Source of the DNA: Enoplolaimus lenunculus
Taxonomy: Eukaryota > Nematoda > Enoplea > Enoplida > Thoracostomopsidae
NCBI GenBank assembly: GCA_030248215.1
Contig: JASANG010002052.1
Span: 1 to 64,000 of the forward strand
Direction of reading: 5' to 3'
DNA: 64,000 nt
Below, in pieces: positions 28,960 to 41,827 of the stretch; position 1 is the stretch's first letter; each line of letters starts with the position of its first letter. A program made the translations under genes and the position numbers. The notes under the pieces are model-generated. The model worked only from the letters and a program-made list of their open reading frames with translations. It did no database searches and was not told the origin of the DNA.

Positions 28960-29113
28960 CCCATGTGAAGATCAGGAGTGGAACGTTTTTGTGTGGGGCT
29001 AGATTAGAGTAACAGCTTAAGGTTTAGACCATTTTTGCCTGGATTAGGCTTAGGCTTAGGTTTAGGAATATGCTTATAATACTGTTCCGCCCCTGTTATT
29101 TACATTGGCCGTC
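28960..29113. mobile_element. Family A element, minimal interior
   Basis: GACCCATGTGAAGATCAGG at the left and TTATTTACATTGGCC at the right, with only two or three TTAGGC units. Flanks ATCAAAGT and GTCTAAGT match at 6 of 8 bases. Confidence 0.75.
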
Positions 29114-29228
29114 TAAGTTAATTTGAGGACACGCCTTAAGTCGTAAAATTTAGGGCATTTGATTGAACTTCGTGTCGGGCGATAACGGACGATGACAGAT
29201 GATAACGTACGGCTACGGGTGATGACGC

Positions 29229-29673
29229 ACCGTAGCGACCCGAATAAGAGGGGGACTGATATTGATTTGGCCTCTCCAGAGGGTACCCCCCTTGTTATTC
29301 GGATACGGATTGTTATTTATTTTCAGCCAGCCCTCCGCCACCCTTTCTTATTAATATATATTCGGTATTGCAACTATCCGTTGAATTAACCGTTTTTTGC
29401 CTTGCATCAAAAGCTTGAGCGATAATGCAATGATATACATTGGAATGTTGCTTTCAAAACTTAAGTACGCTTTAAAAATTCGAACTTGGGACTATTTGGT
29501 CCACTAGTTATTAATGCGCTTCAATTAGGGAGAATTGACGTTTATGAACTCTAATTAGGGTTTAGGTACTCTATCCGCTCACGGACTCTTATTAGGGATA
29601 CGGACTCCTATTGATTAGGGCTCAAAATGGGGACCGCTCTTATTACCCCCTATCATTCGGGTCACTACAGTAC
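29229..29673. mobile_element. Family F element inserted in satellite-like DNA
   Basis: CCGTAGCGACCCGAATAAG at the left, TTCGGGTCACTACAGTA at the right. GTGATGACG-type units lie on both sides, so it landed inside the satellite region. Confidence 0.8.
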
Positions 29674-29679
29674 GGCAAC

Positions 29680-30300
29680 GGACAGCCATATACGGCGACG
29701 GACGATGACGTACAGCGACAGATGTTAATGTACGGTCACGGATGGTGACGTAGGGCGACAGACAATGACGTGTGGCGACGGATGATGACGTACAGCGACA
29801 GATGTTAATGTACGGTCACGGATGGTGACGTAGGGCGACAGACAATGACGTGTGGCGACGGATGATGACGTACAGCGACAGATGTTAACGTACGGTCACG
29901 GATGGTGACGTAGGGCGACAGACAATGACGTGTGGCGACGGATGATGACGTACAGCGACAGATGTTAACGTACTGTCACGTATGGTGACGTAGGGCGACA
30001 GACAATGACGTGTGGCGACGGATGATGACGTACAGCGACAGATGTTAACGTACGGTCACGGATGGTGACGTAGGGCGACAGACAATGACGTGTGGCGACG
30101 GATGATGACGTACAGCGACAGATGTTAACGTACTGTCACGTATGGTGACGTAGGGCGACAGACAATGACGTGTGGCGACGGATGATGACGTACAGCGACA
30201 GATGTTAACGTACTGTCACGTATGGTGACGTAGGGCGACAGACAATGACGTGTGGCGGCGGATGATGACATACGGTGACGAACGGTAACCGACGATGACG
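29680..30300. repeat. 80-bp higher-order satellite, about seven copies
   Basis: The marker TACAGCGACAGATGTTAA starts at 29711, 29791, 29871, 29951, 30031, 30111 and 30191, an exact 80-bp period. Each 80-mer is four diverged 20-bp subunits sharing GATG-N-TGACG-type sequence. Edges are degenerate. The right edge carries a P-like terminal sequence (30328-30349). Confidence 0.92.
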
Positions 30301-30956
30301 GATGGCACCCAAAGACATGAAAAATATTGTAAAAACTATAGCGCCACCCCAAGGTCTTTTCATTTGTTTTGGAGAGAATTTGTTCTTCCCACGGATGAAA
30401 GTACTCAACTATTTTTCATTGTTAAATATTCCGTAGTTTGAAATAACCAAAGCACCAACATATATACAACCTGTGAGCCTAATAAATTTCACAATCATGA
30501 AAATTTGAAAAGAAAGTTTCAAAATATTTGATTCAAAGTTTGTACTTAAATTGAGAAAAAATTGTGAAAACTGCTTCGAAAAACTTTATTTTCGATAAAA
30601 CTTCGAACGTACAAACATTAAACTGGCTCGAGTGTGAACTCTAAGTACCCAATAGACAGGCTGTATAATTTAATTTTAAAGTTTATCAAAAATTTTCACA
30701 GGCAGCCACTGGTACAAAACTCCAAAACTGACAGACCCATTTGCGCATAAATTTTAACCTTTTTTAGAATCATTTCACAACGAAATATGTACTTGCTACG
30801 GCAAAAATCAGTAGACATTATTAATGTTAAGTTAGTTTAAGTTTTTCTCGATACTGGAACTTTAGGAAACGGAATAGAAAATATTCAGTTATACGTTAAA
30901 TGATTAAAATTCATATTTTCTACCAACCGGATGAAAAGAACTAAGCTTACAATACA

Positions 30957-31267
30957 GGGCTAATGTACAGAACAGGAGCGGAACAGTAGTATAAAGCATA
31001 TTCCTAAGCTTAAGTATAAGCCTAAACCTAAACCTAAGCGTAAAAATGAGTATATTCCTAAACGTAAGAATGATTGTATTCCTAAGCCTAAGCCTAAGCC
31101 TAAGGAAAAAGTATTAGAAACATATTTCTAGCTAAGCCTAAACCTAAGCGAAGAAAGAAAATAAGAATGATTATATTCCTAAGCCTAAGCCTACAAGCAA
31201 TTAAGCTTACTTACTCTGTTCTAGTCCCGCAATGTAAAACTCGCCAAGCCTGATCTTTACATGGGCC
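30957..31267. mobile_element. Family A element, reverse orientation
   Basis: GGCTAATGTACAGAACAGG at the left, CCTGATCTTTACATGGGCC at the right, with CCTAAG blocks between. Confidence 0.8.
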
Positions 31268-31450
31268 GGTTAAATGATAAAATCTCTATTTTCAACCAAT
31301 CGGATGGCAAGAAATAAGCTTACAATACAGAAACAGGGCGACAATATTGAAAGGAACAGGGGGAATCAGCTAATTTTGAATATCAACGCAACAGTTGAAC
31401 GAAATGATTTCGCTCAGTTATTACACCAGCCGGCGATTGCACAAAAATGG

Positions 31451-31693
31451 TTGGATTTTGAAAATTTTTTACATATTTCAACTGCTCATTGAATAGCGCT
31501 ATCAACGAATTGAATAACGCCAAATCAATTATTTGACTATAAATTTAAGACTGATTAGTTCACTCGTGCAAAACTCAACACCATTGGATTAAAAATTGAA
31601 TTTTTCAAAAATTTTAAATTTCGCGTGAAAATATGACGAGCGGTACATACAAAATTGAAAACTGCAAATAGCGAAACATTTCTAAAATCCAAC
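31451..31693. mobile_element. Family L element
   Basis: TTGGATTTTGAAAATTTTTT at the left, inverted in degraded form at the right end (TCTAAAATCCAAC). Confidence 0.55.
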
Positions 31694-31705
31694 TATTTGT
31701 AGCAG

Positions 31706-32450
31706 TGCCGGAGCAGACAGCGGTGGGCCTCCAATCTCCAGGATGGGGCCCCCCAAAACTCTAGGGTGGGGTTCCCCAGCGTGGATGTGAACACAGAGTT
31801 TATCGATGTTTGATTGTATGGTTGTCCGACCTCACGCTCGTGTTTGATAGCTGTGGGGACACCTTTCAAAAAACAGTTTCACACAAAAGTTGCAAAATAA
31901 CAGATCTAGAAAGTGAAGCCATCTTTAAAATGAATCAAACTTCGCGCGCAGTGCGAAATTGTTTAGACATTTTCTTTTAAAGTAGCTAAACAGCTCAAAT
32001 TTTGGCCAAAACCTTTCACAATCTTCATATGCTCCGACCGGGGAAACAACACATAACACACCGCACTCAAAAATTTCTTATTACGGTTCTTTATTATTTC
32101 GTTTCATGAGAGTTATCTTATCTTTGCTAAAATTGTTAGCCAGCGAGTATAGCGACCGAGAAAATTTCTTGTCACATAACAGCCTGGTGATTATTGTAAG
32201 GCTTGTGTAGTGTCTAAAGCAATTTATCAAATCGCCCGAACGGTAGGATAGGGTCAAAGTCGCGACCGAAACGAGCCAGAAACCAGACGTATTTCCAAAC
32301 TTCGGCACTTTTTTTGCTATATCCGGTTTTGGGTGGGGGCCTTTCAGGGGTGGCGACCCCCCAGATGGGGCTATGGGGGGAGGTTGCAACGGCCCTGATT
32401 TGTAGGCGAACGCATCTTCCAAAAGACGCCAAAAAGTACGTCGATTTGAA
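31706..32450. other. Family H-like G/C-rich fragments, otherwise unassigned
   Basis: AGTGCCGGAGCAGAC with GGGGCCCCCC follows at 31706-31775. A second G-rich patch lies at 32330-32400. No supported gene. Confidence 0.4.
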
Positions 32451-32533
32451 AGATAAACACTTGTAGGTGAAATTTACTAAATAATCATATTTCTAGCTAT
32501 GTAAATACATTACAGTTTTTAACCGCATATCCG

Positions 32534-32749
32534 CTGCAACAAATGGTGAGTCGAATTGACTGTCTCCGAAATAGGCTTTTTCGGACTACACAAACTGAGT
32601 CAATATTCGACTCAGCCAGAGTCAAATTCGACTCAATGAGTCGCTCAGTGAGTCAAATTTGACTCTGACGGAGTCTTTGACTCGGTTTGTGTAGTCCGGA
32701 AAAGCCTATTTCGGGGAGAGTCAATTTGACTAATCATTTTTTGCAGTGT
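32534..32749. mobile_element. Family D palindromic element
   Basis: CTGCAACAAATGGTGAGTCG at the left, TCATTTTTTGCAGTG at the right, self-complementary along most of its length. Confidence 0.75.
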
Positions 32750-33453
32750 ACTATCTGTTTACAATCTGCATAAATGTATATATTTTAATGCATATAAATA
32801 TCCTTGTTTAATAAAAACCTTGAGTTATTCGAAGTTTTAAGCAGCGGATGTGTCATATGTATATTATATACTTTAAAATCATGCTTGATTCCCGTTTCCG
32901 GTAAATATCGGTGCCCGTATCCGGTTCCGTTACTAACCAGAAATTCTGTTATTTTAATAATGCTAAAAATTAGGTATAAATCACGTATACATCTGGCAAT
33001 ATCTGTTTTCCGTTTTCGTTATTTCTACTATCTGTGTATGTTTTCCTGTTAACCCTGCCAAACTGCAAATATTGCATGCACACAAAATTAACACAAATAT
33101 ATTAAACTCTAACAAATCAACACCTGGTTTACGGTACTTTACCTGTGGTCGAAGCTTGGGTTGAATTGAAATGAAATGTTTGGTGCATATGACCTTCCGA
33201 GTGAGAGACAGGGAAGCAGTGAAGTTAGGCACTCGGACGCCTACAGTTGTGTTTAGGCTCAAGATTAGGCTTAGATAGATTCGGTTTGACACTTAGGCTA
33301 GGTTTACACCGAGGCTTATATTTATTAATACGCTTAAGTTTATACTTAGGTTTAGGCTTAAAATAACCAAAGAATCAACCAGAATACTTGGGACAAGTCG
33401 GATTTAATATTCTTTTCAAATATGGGCCAATGCATAGAACAGGGTTGTAGCAG

Positions 33454-33648
33454 TAGTTTATTTGGTCCTGGAGTCATTTATGCACTGAAATTAGGAACAA
33501 TTGACATTTATAGACTTTAATTAGGGTCTATGCCTATATCCGCTTACGGACTTTTATTAGGGATACGGACTCCTATTGATTAGGACTCAAAATGGGAACC
33601 CCTATAACTACCCACACCCTCTTTTTCGGGTCGCTACAGTATACTGTA
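33454..33648. mobile_element. Truncated family F element (left arm; mirror 63490-63680)
   Basis: Right half of F with end TTTCGGGTCGCTACAGTA. It lies directly after a family A end (GGCCAATGCATAGAACAGGG), suggesting insertion or chimerism. Confidence 0.65.
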
Positions 33649-34239
33649 TCTTTTCAGCATACAATACAGTTACGCCTTTGGGGTTGAACAGAAAATAGCA
33701 TCCGGTGCTTTTTGTATTAAACTTGTGGGAGATCGAAGGCATATTTGATTTAAGAAATATATTTCCTCATTAAATTGAGAAAATATTTGATTATGAGAAT
33801 TTTTAACTTTTTGTTTACTTAAATTTTATATTAAAATAACACTCGTTGTAGGTTTTGCAACCACAATTTTGTGCAATGTTGCGTATTTTGAGATTTTAGT
33901 GACGAGGTAAAAATGTTTCGACCCAATGGCAGGCGCGTAGCTTCGATTTCCAATTTGTAATCGGTCAAGGAAACCATAGATGCTTATAGCAAAGGTTAAG
34001 TTTTGAAGAATTTTCGAACAAATCACGCTGTTCGCTTGACACAATTATAAAACTGACGTATATCAATAAAAAATATATATTTTCCGTCGAAAGGCTGACT
34101 CGATTGCTGGATTCCCCAAATCCACGCTTACTGATCCTTGTTTGATAGTTCCCTAAAACCTAAACGCCAAAAAATATAAGACCACAACGATAACTCTATA
34201 ACCTGAACCTAAAATGCTAACTCGTTAACCAAATCCAAG

Positions 34240-34453
34240 GTTCGTATTTTCAAATGTCTGCCTATATCCCTGTTGCTAAATAGTCTTGTAACTTTCAAAC
34301 CAGTGAATGCCAACGCTCAAAATTTAGCACATTTTTCAGCATTTGGTATATTTTAGTTCCGTGTTAAATTTGACATCGGCATTTGCAACTGTGCGTCAAT
34401 TTGAAAACCTACCGCTAACTGGAGTAGGGTGCTATATGCACTTGAGAATATGG
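34240..34453. mobile_element. Family E element (left arm; mirror 62677-62893)
   Basis: Ends TTCGTATTTTCAAATGTC and CACTTGAGAATATGGGACC, inverted. Confidence 0.65.
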
Positions 34454-34883
34454 GACCAAATCTAAGTTTCACATCCCAGGCTTACCAATAACTCTTGGTA
34501 TGTCTGAGTCTAAAGCCTAAGCCTAAGCCTAAACGTGGTCTATATATAGCGGTCTCATCGAAAACACAAGGGTACCCTAAAATTAATATGTTCTTGTTTC
34601 TGCATTGTCAGCTGCCAAAAATGCTTGCAATGACTATCGGTAGCAGTACCTGTACCCCATATGGCGTTATTAGCGAAAATTTTGCTAAATTAAACTAGCT
34701 ATGGCATATTTTCACAGCGACCAATTAAATTTGAAATTTCAATCAAAAATATTTATGATCAGCTTAATATCTATTTTCGCTATTTAAAGCTTGCTTTCGC
34801 GAATTATACTCAATGACGCAATTTGATTTTAAGCATTTGAGCAAAGGTTTTCTTTGATTGTTGACAGGCCAGATTCCGGTACA

Positions 34884-35113
34884 TTGGGTCATATATAGAA
34901 CAGGGCCGGATCGTTTTCCGCAGGGGCTATAATAGAGTCAGTTTAAGCTTTAGATTATTTTTTGCTTAGGCTTAGGTTTAGGCTTAGGCTTAGGCTTATG
35001 AATAGGCTCATCCATACGCTGAGGCTTTAAGGCTTAGGCTTAGGCTTAGGCTTAGGAATATGCTTATACTACTGTTCCGGCCCTGTGCTATGGCCCTGTT
35101 CTATACGTGGGCC
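34884..35113. mobile_element. Family A element (left arm; mirror 62011-62245)
   Basis: ATATATAGAACAGGGCCGG at the left and CTGTTCTATACGTGGGCC at the right, with TTAGGC runs between. Confidence 0.75.
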
Positions 35114-35161
35114 GGTAGATTTATCGGCCATAAACGACGAAGACATCCGTAAACTGAACGG

Positions 35162-35330
35162 GCAGGGCCGGAGCAGCCATTACCATACCGCCATTTTTGG
35201 GGAGTCCACCATAAAAAGTGCCCCACCGTAACAAGATTTTAAACAAAAAATTTGAAAAATATTTTAATCATCACAAGGGGCCGCTACACCAGAATTTTAT
35301 GGGGGACACCCAAGCCTGTTCCGGCACTTT
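35162..35330. mobile_element. Family H element (left arm; mirror about 61800-61975)
   Basis: GGCAGGGCCGGAGCAGCC at the left and GCCTGTTCCGGCACTT at the right; the inner ATTTTAAACAAAAAATTTG block is shared with 7570 and 17265. Confidence 0.6.
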
Positions 35331-35431
35331 AAGCTGGTTCATCTTGTCCACATAGTTACAGCTTTGATTGTTTAATAATTATCGCTGGCTGGTAATAGAT
35401 GCTTTATTACAAGCCAGAAACATGTGTTTTA

Positions 35432-35686
35432 CACTGTAAATTTCAGTGAGTTGATTTTAACTCAGAATGAGTTGAATCACTCAGTCTGAGTCAGGACTAT
35501 CAGAACTCACAAATCTGAGTCGATTCAAATCATTGTGAGTTAATTAATCAACTCACACGAAGTCCACTGAACTCAGTGTGAGCATTAACTCAACTGAGAG
35601 TGAACTAATGTTTACTGATATTATTAATTTTGAATTAACCAACTTGCTAACTGAATTGATTAATCAACTCATTGCAATTTACAGTG
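35432..35686. mobile_element. Family C element (left arm; mirror 61434-61687)
   Basis: CACTGTAAATTTCAGTGAG at the left, GCAATTTACAGTG at the right, TA on both flanks. Confidence 0.82.
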
Positions 35687-35786
35687 TATTCTGTCTGTCT
35701 GCGGCCGTTATTAATAGAAACAGTTGATAATGAAACGTTGCCTTGGTTGCAGACACATGACTTAAGTAGAATTCCACCTAATCAAA

Positions 35787-36013
35787 GGCCCACATTCTTA
35801 AATATGTGTAGCACCTATCACCAGTTGCAGTTGGTGATATGTGTTGTACTTTTCGAACAAGTGAATGGTTAGGTTCAAGATTGAGCTCATTGTTCGCATT
35901 TGATTTGCCCTACTTCTGTACCAATTTTGACACCCGTAATTGCCGACATTTGTCAGTTTGAAAACCTATCGCTAACTGATGATAAATGCTATTCACATTT
36001 GATAATACGGCCC
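35787..36013. mobile_element. Family E element (left arm; mirror 61108-61334)
   Basis: GGCCCACATTCTTAAATATG at the left, CACATTTGATAATACGGCC at the right. Confidence 0.72.
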
Positions 36014-36372
36014 AAGATTTTGATTATGAGTTGTAGTTTTGACTTTAAGTCGGAGGTAAACATCCCGCATGTATATTTTGCCAAAATAATTAATAGTTGC
36101 TGAAGTTTGTGCTATATTTATTTTAAACTACTTGTGGTAAACTTTAAAATGGAACAGTTCGTACCTCCAGAGGCTACCAACTGATCAAAGGATTCGTCCC
36201 GGTAAAGCTTCATCTTTTTCTTGACGTAAATTCAAAATGGACTTAGGTTAAGTAATAAGTCATGCCTCTGCAATCTATGCCAGTGCATATTAGTGTCAAT
36301 TTGCAGAATATAAACCATCAATAAGGCCAGCAGAAAAAAAGCCTTGCATTACCACATGCGGTTTGGATTGTT

Positions 36373-36829
36373 GGCCCATGGAAAAATCAGGAGCGGAACG
36401 TTTCTCTGTGGGACTAGAAAAGAGTAAGCTTAAGCTTTAGACTAATTTTTTGCTTGGATTAGGCTTTGGCTTAGGAATATGCTCATTCTTACTCTTAGGC
36501 TTAGGTTTACGCTTAGGCTTAGGAATATGCTCATTCTAACGCTTAGGCTTAGGCTTAGGAATACGCTAATTCCTGCCCTTAGGCTTAGGCTTAGGCGTAG
36601 GCTTAGGAATATGCTCATTCTAACACTTAGGCTTAGGCTTAGGAATATGCTCATTCTAACGCTTAGGTTTAGGCTTAGGAATATGCTCATTCCTACCCTT
36701 AGGCTTAGGCTTAGGCTTAGGCTTAGGAATATGCTCATTGTAACGCTTAGGCTTAGGCTTTGGTTTAGGCTTAGGCTTAGAAATATGCTTATAATACTGT
36801 TCCGTCCAAGTTTTTTTTACATTGGCCGG
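36373..36829. mobile_element. Family A element with long TTAGGC array (left arm)
   Basis: GGCCCATGGAAAAATCAGG at the left, TTTTTACATTGGCC at the right. GGATTGTT and GGATTGTG flank it, 7 of 8 bases. About seven or eight blocks of (TTAGGC)n alternate with AATATGCTCATTC. Confidence 0.87.
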
Positions 36830-37070
36830 ATTGTGTCACCTTTTTTTCTACTGGATTCAGCGTTTAACCCAAAAAAGTTTTGATTTTGACATTTTTTGCA
36901 TATTTGAACTTTTCGTAAAATGAGCTACGAAACAGCAACATCAAACCGTGACCAATTTTGTCATGTGTCAACTTCTTAGTATTACATTTTAATAATTTGT
37001 GCAAATTAGGTTTTGGTTATGTATAACCTAAGGGGTTCTGATTTTTGCCAGGCAATACGTAACCGTATTT

Positions 37071-37263
37071 GCCCAATGTGAAGAACACGGGGTGGAACAG
37101 TATTTTAAGCATATTACTCAAGTCTAAGCCTAAACGTAAGCCTAAGTCAAGCAAAAAACATAGTTTTAAAGCCTAAGTCAAGCAAAAAAATTAGTTTAAA
37201 GCTTAAGCTTACTCCATACCCGTCCCACAGAAAAACGTTCCGCCCCTGATCTTTACATAGGAC
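37071..37263. mobile_element. Family A element (left arm; mirror 59856-60050)
   Basis: GCCCAATGTGAAGAACACGG at the left and CCCCTGATCTTTACATAGG at the right. Confidence 0.75.
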
Positions 37264-38279
37264 GCTTATTTTAGCGGTCACTGGCAACCTACCGCCAGAT
37301 TAATCTATATTTCTTCTGATTTGAAATATAAAATTTGAATACACAGATACATAACATACATACATACATACATTCACCCAACGCAAAAGTTTCGGAACCA
37401 GGAATTGTTATCAGAATGGAAAATTGACCTGTAGACGTCCCAAACTATTTTTTTCTTACAAAATTCCGGCCACTACGGCAAAAATAGATCCGTTTCCGGT
37501 TTTCAAACCTTGTTTAGCAAATATTTCAATATTGTGCAGATTATATAAATTGTGTTTGAAATTTTTTCTGAATTCTTGTTCAAATTAAATGCAATATTGC
37601 TTACCACGTTTTAGCTTCAAAGTACACATTGTGTGTTTCATGCGTACATTTTGAGTCGCAAAATTTTTTAACATAACACATCTGATCCGGAGGGGAAGGC
37701 ATCCGAAATTGCCCCCACCCCTAGGCTGGATCAACACCGGTGACCGGCTATATAACCCAGAAGTCCGAGGAAATTAATAATATGAAACGATATGATAAAG
37801 TTTCTCAACTTCAACACAAAAACATTTGCCTTTGTTTGGAGTCATTTTTTGTTTCACGATGCCATGCCGACCCGCAGCGGCTCAGGGGCAACACTATACT
37901 AGAAGTAGCGTTACGGTATTATTTCCCACCGCTTTAATCTGGGCTACACCCATACTTGGGGGGAGTGGTCAAAATCCGTCAAGATGGCTGAGTCCTTATG
38001 GCCGTTTTTCGACACGCTCCAAACCCGTGTGACGGAATTCAGCCGGCGACTTGACGGTGTTAAAAAAACTTATGATCAATTTATTAGATTAAAGGAAGTG
38101 AATGTCGGCAATGTATCGATGTGAAACTTATATGAAAAGCTTTTAAATTTTGGCGTTTTGTTTTTAGAAGAATTATTTTTTTGAATTTTTGTATTTCGGC
38201 GAGTTGAGAGCGGTTGCCGTTCAGAGAAATGAAGCATATTCGCTTGACCTTCGTAGGAAGTGAACAGATGAGCAGAGTA

Positions 38280-38408
38280 TATATATAACATATATTTATA
38301 TATATTATATATAAATATATATATTACAAATATATAATATATAATATATAATATATATTTATATATATAATGTATATATTTTGTATATTTATATATAATA
38401 TATACATC
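38280..38408. repeat. AT-dinucleotide-rich microsatellite (left arm; mirror about 58712-58842)
   Basis: About 130 bp of mixed (TA)n with TTTATA interruptions, mirrored in the other arm with small length changes. Confidence 0.85.
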
Positions 38409-38619
38409 AGAGTGAGAATTAACACTACTCAGAGTGAGTTAATGCCTTTTGCAAGTTTTCATTTTCGTAAGATTCATACATGAATTCAATATGTTTTGGC
38501 GCCCACGTGTCCGCGACTACCTACACCTCAGCGTAAACATAAGCATAATCCTCCGATGAGACTAATGACTAAGCCCAAACTTAAAATTAATAAACTATAT
38601 TCGCTGACAATACGTCGAA

Positions 38620-38790
38620 TATCATATGATATTGAAGTACAAAAGGTGCCCTACACATGATGATAGCAGACAACTACGACTTTTTGAATATGATATAGAG
38701 TATATTAGCAGACAATATGTTACCCAATAGTCTAATAGGTGTAAAACGTGTCCCAGGTTGCCGCGGTTATAACGTGAATCCCGCATAAGT
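38620..38790. mobile_element. Family K half element (left arm; mirror about 58335-58505)
   Basis: Holds ATCATATGATATT and the K end GGTTGCCGCGGTTATAACG; the opposite end is missing. Confidence 0.55.
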
Positions 38791-40593
38791 CTCCCAGTGA
38801 GCAGGTTGTTATAATTAATATGGGGCCCAAAAATAATTACATTAATAATTTGAACGAACGTGAAGATATACACTTGTAAACTTAACATGATAAAACTATA
38901 ATATTTTTAACAAATTTTCTTTTATTCATTTCATTGGGTTATTTTGAACCGCAAACTATCAAATCAGCTGAAAATTTAAATTTGGCTGTGAAATGATTAT
39001 TTGGAGGTCATAAGAAGCACAAATATACGAAAAAATTTTCAAAATCGAACCAATTTTGATTGAAGCCACACCGACTGAGAACACAGCTGTACAAACGCTG
39101 AAGGTATACATATTGATACGGGGACCCATGTCGACCATAGGGGCCTCTATAATATCAGTCTATGCCTAAACCTAGGCCTTAATCTAGGTTATAGTTAAAT
39201 ATAAGCCTAATCCACAGTCTAACCTAACACTTAAGCTCTCCATTCGCTCTAAGTTCTCCAGTTTGTCTGTGTCCCTGTTGGCAGGCCCCGATAGTTATCT
39301 GAGCCGCTTTGCGTATGCATATACAAATCACTCTTATATCCGGTTTCTCTTAATTCCGGGTGTCTTATATCCGGATTACAATATATATAATGTAAACCAG
39401 ACACATAAAAACCCGAGCACAAATAGCATTATGATAAGTTTTTTCGTTTTACCATTTCAAGCGAATCACATTAGTGAAACGCTGTATATTCGTCTAATTT
39501 TTGTCTTCCTTCAAAAACAGTTGCGTAAAATAGACGATAGAAAAGATACCGAAAAATACATATCCCCTGCCTAAATTTTTAGAAACACAATATGAAACAA
39601 GCATTTTCAACCGGCATCGTTATAATTAATGTTGTGGACAAAAACTCATTCCATGCTAGGTTGACGAAATTTTTTCCAGTAGGGGGGGCGTGTACCGTTT
39701 TGAAATATGATTCTGGCGACGACACCCGTGATCGGATAAAAATAAATTTGTCTCATAAACGAAATATATTTATTTTAAGAGATAAGCTTAAATCGTAGTA
39801 TTGATATGATGAGTTTTTAACTCGGTCGTTTTAACAGTCACGATGCCTTCATTGACATGATTAGATTAAAGCAGAAGGCGTGCAGAGAAATGACAAATTA
39901 TGATCTTATATATTAAACGATATATACATATATCAGGCTTCAGCCGGAATTCCTGCAAAAATTCAATTCCTGTTCTTATTTCTGCATTCAAAGATGCAGG
40001 AACCAGGATTTTTACGCTTTTGTGGCAATTATTTATAATCAATTGAATATTGGAAACTTTGTGATTAAAATATTGTATTTCGAAATAAACGTTTTGCAAT
40101 TAGTTCAATTTTGTTAATAAACCATTGCTGTAATGTGTGTTTTTCGCAAAACTTGGTGATAAAATAGCTGAAAATGCGCTTAAGCTGTGTTATGGCGAGT
40201 TTCTAAAACGTCCTTAAATAATTATTGCTTAAGGCAATTTTCAGAACCAAATTTCAAGACCGGAACATATGAGACACGATACCAAAAATAGAGGATAGTC
40301 TTTTTCCCCTCCGTCCAGCAAACTTTCATTTAATTGAGGCCAAACTGCTTGAAAACAACATTCGGACAAACGCTACATTGTGGTACAATTCAAAGTGTTT
40401 CTTGTATCCGCTTCAGGTCGGAATTCTACTCAAAATTTTTGGATTTTGAAATTTTTTGCATATTTTGGCTTTTACGTTTATACTTGAAATATATATGTAG
40501 GTTTGATTTTTAGCACAATTCGAACGCCATTCTAATTTACACTGTTATTTTCAGACCAAATTGGATTCTGATTGGAACCCTGCCATTAAATAT

Positions 40594-40783
40594 GGGCCAG
40601 TGTTACTTTGAGAGACGTAACAGTAGTATAAGCATATTTTTAAGCCTAAACCTAAACCTCAGCATAAAAATAAGTCTATAACTAAGCCAAAGCCGAGACC
40701 TAAGCCTAAGCGTAACCAGAAAATTAGTTCAAAGCCTAAAGCTCGTTCTGTTGCAGTGTCGCGCAACAACGGAACAGGCTCAA
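40594..40783. mobile_element. Family B-like element (left arm; mirror 56345-56532)
   Basis: GGCCAGTGTTACTTTGAGAG at the left. The right end is atypical (CAACGGAACAGGCTC). A GC-rich P-like patch (CGGCGCC repeats) follows at 40800-40875. Confidence 0.6.
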
Positions 40784-40991
40784 AAGGTGGCGATATATTT
40801 GTCGTACCGGCGCCTTCCGCCATCCGAACGGCGCCGTCCGTCTGCGTCCGGCTAACGGCACCCTAACAGGGGCCATAAATGCTCCGAGATAGATTAGCCG
40901 TCTGACTTAGAGGGTAATTGCCAAACGGGTCAGCTAAAATTTGTGCCACTCAACAAAATGGTAATATCTTGATTATCTTTCTAAATACTCA

Positions 40992-41236
40992 CACTGTAAA
41001 TTCCAATGAGTTGATTCACAAAATTCAGCTAGTGAGTTAGTTATTTTTGAATTAATATCACTAAACGTTGACTCACTGTCAGTTGAGTTAATTCTCACTT
41101 TGAGTTGAGATGACTCTGGGTGAGTTGATGAGAACGAATTGAATCAACTCAAAATACCTAAGTTCTGATTGTCGTAACTTAGATTGAGTGATTCAACTCA
41201 TTCTGAGTTAAAATTAACTCACTGAAATTTACAGTG
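40992..41236. mobile_element. Family C element (left arm; mirror 55890-56134)
   Basis: CACTGTAAATTCCAATGAG at the left, GAAATTTACAGTG at the right, CA on both flanks. Confidence 0.82.
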
Positions 41237-41531
41237 CAGTGGTGGTCCGGTTTATATCAAATTGCTACCGTCAAATTCTCGTGCCACTTTCAATCCTGAA
41301 CACGTAAAATGTTTGTTGAGCGATTGTCAGCGATCTAATTTATAGCAAAAATAATAATTCTTAATTTTTAATGACAGAACAGCTGATTTTTTGATTACAT
41401 ACCATACAAATAATTAGGTTATGTTTAGCTAAGTAATTTCTAACTAATGATAGACGATTGGATCTATTAAAACGTAAAACTTGGCAAACGCGAAGCAAAC
41501 ATTCTATTTTGCGAGGCTGCAAACTCGTATA

Positions 41532-41731
41532 CACTGCAAAAAATGGTGAGTCCAATTGACTGTTTCCGAAATAGGCTTTTCCTGTCTACACAAACTGAGT
41601 CAAAATTCGACTCCGCCTGAGTCAATTGCGACTCAATTTGACTCTGGCGGAGTCGAATTTTGACTCAGTTTGTGTAGTCAGGAAAAGCCTATTTCGGAAA
41701 CAGTCAATTTGACTCACTATTTTTTGCAGTG
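41532..41731. mobile_element. Family D palindrome (left arm; mirror 55395-55594)
   Basis: CACTGCAAAAAATGGTGAG at the left, CTATTTTTTGCAGTG at the right, two halves nearly fully complementary. Confidence 0.82.
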
Positions 41732-41827
41732 AAGAAATGTTTTCAGATTTAGCAAATTGTTCTAAATCCTGCCAAACAGCCTATCCCGTCCTGTATTTCA
41801 TTTCTTGCACACGCTCCTGTTGCTAGG

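Noticed and set aside
36442-36829. TTAGGC arrays as true telomere or interstitial telomere
   Set aside because: They are internal to elements with inverted ends and are broken by fixed spacers, so they travel with the transposon.
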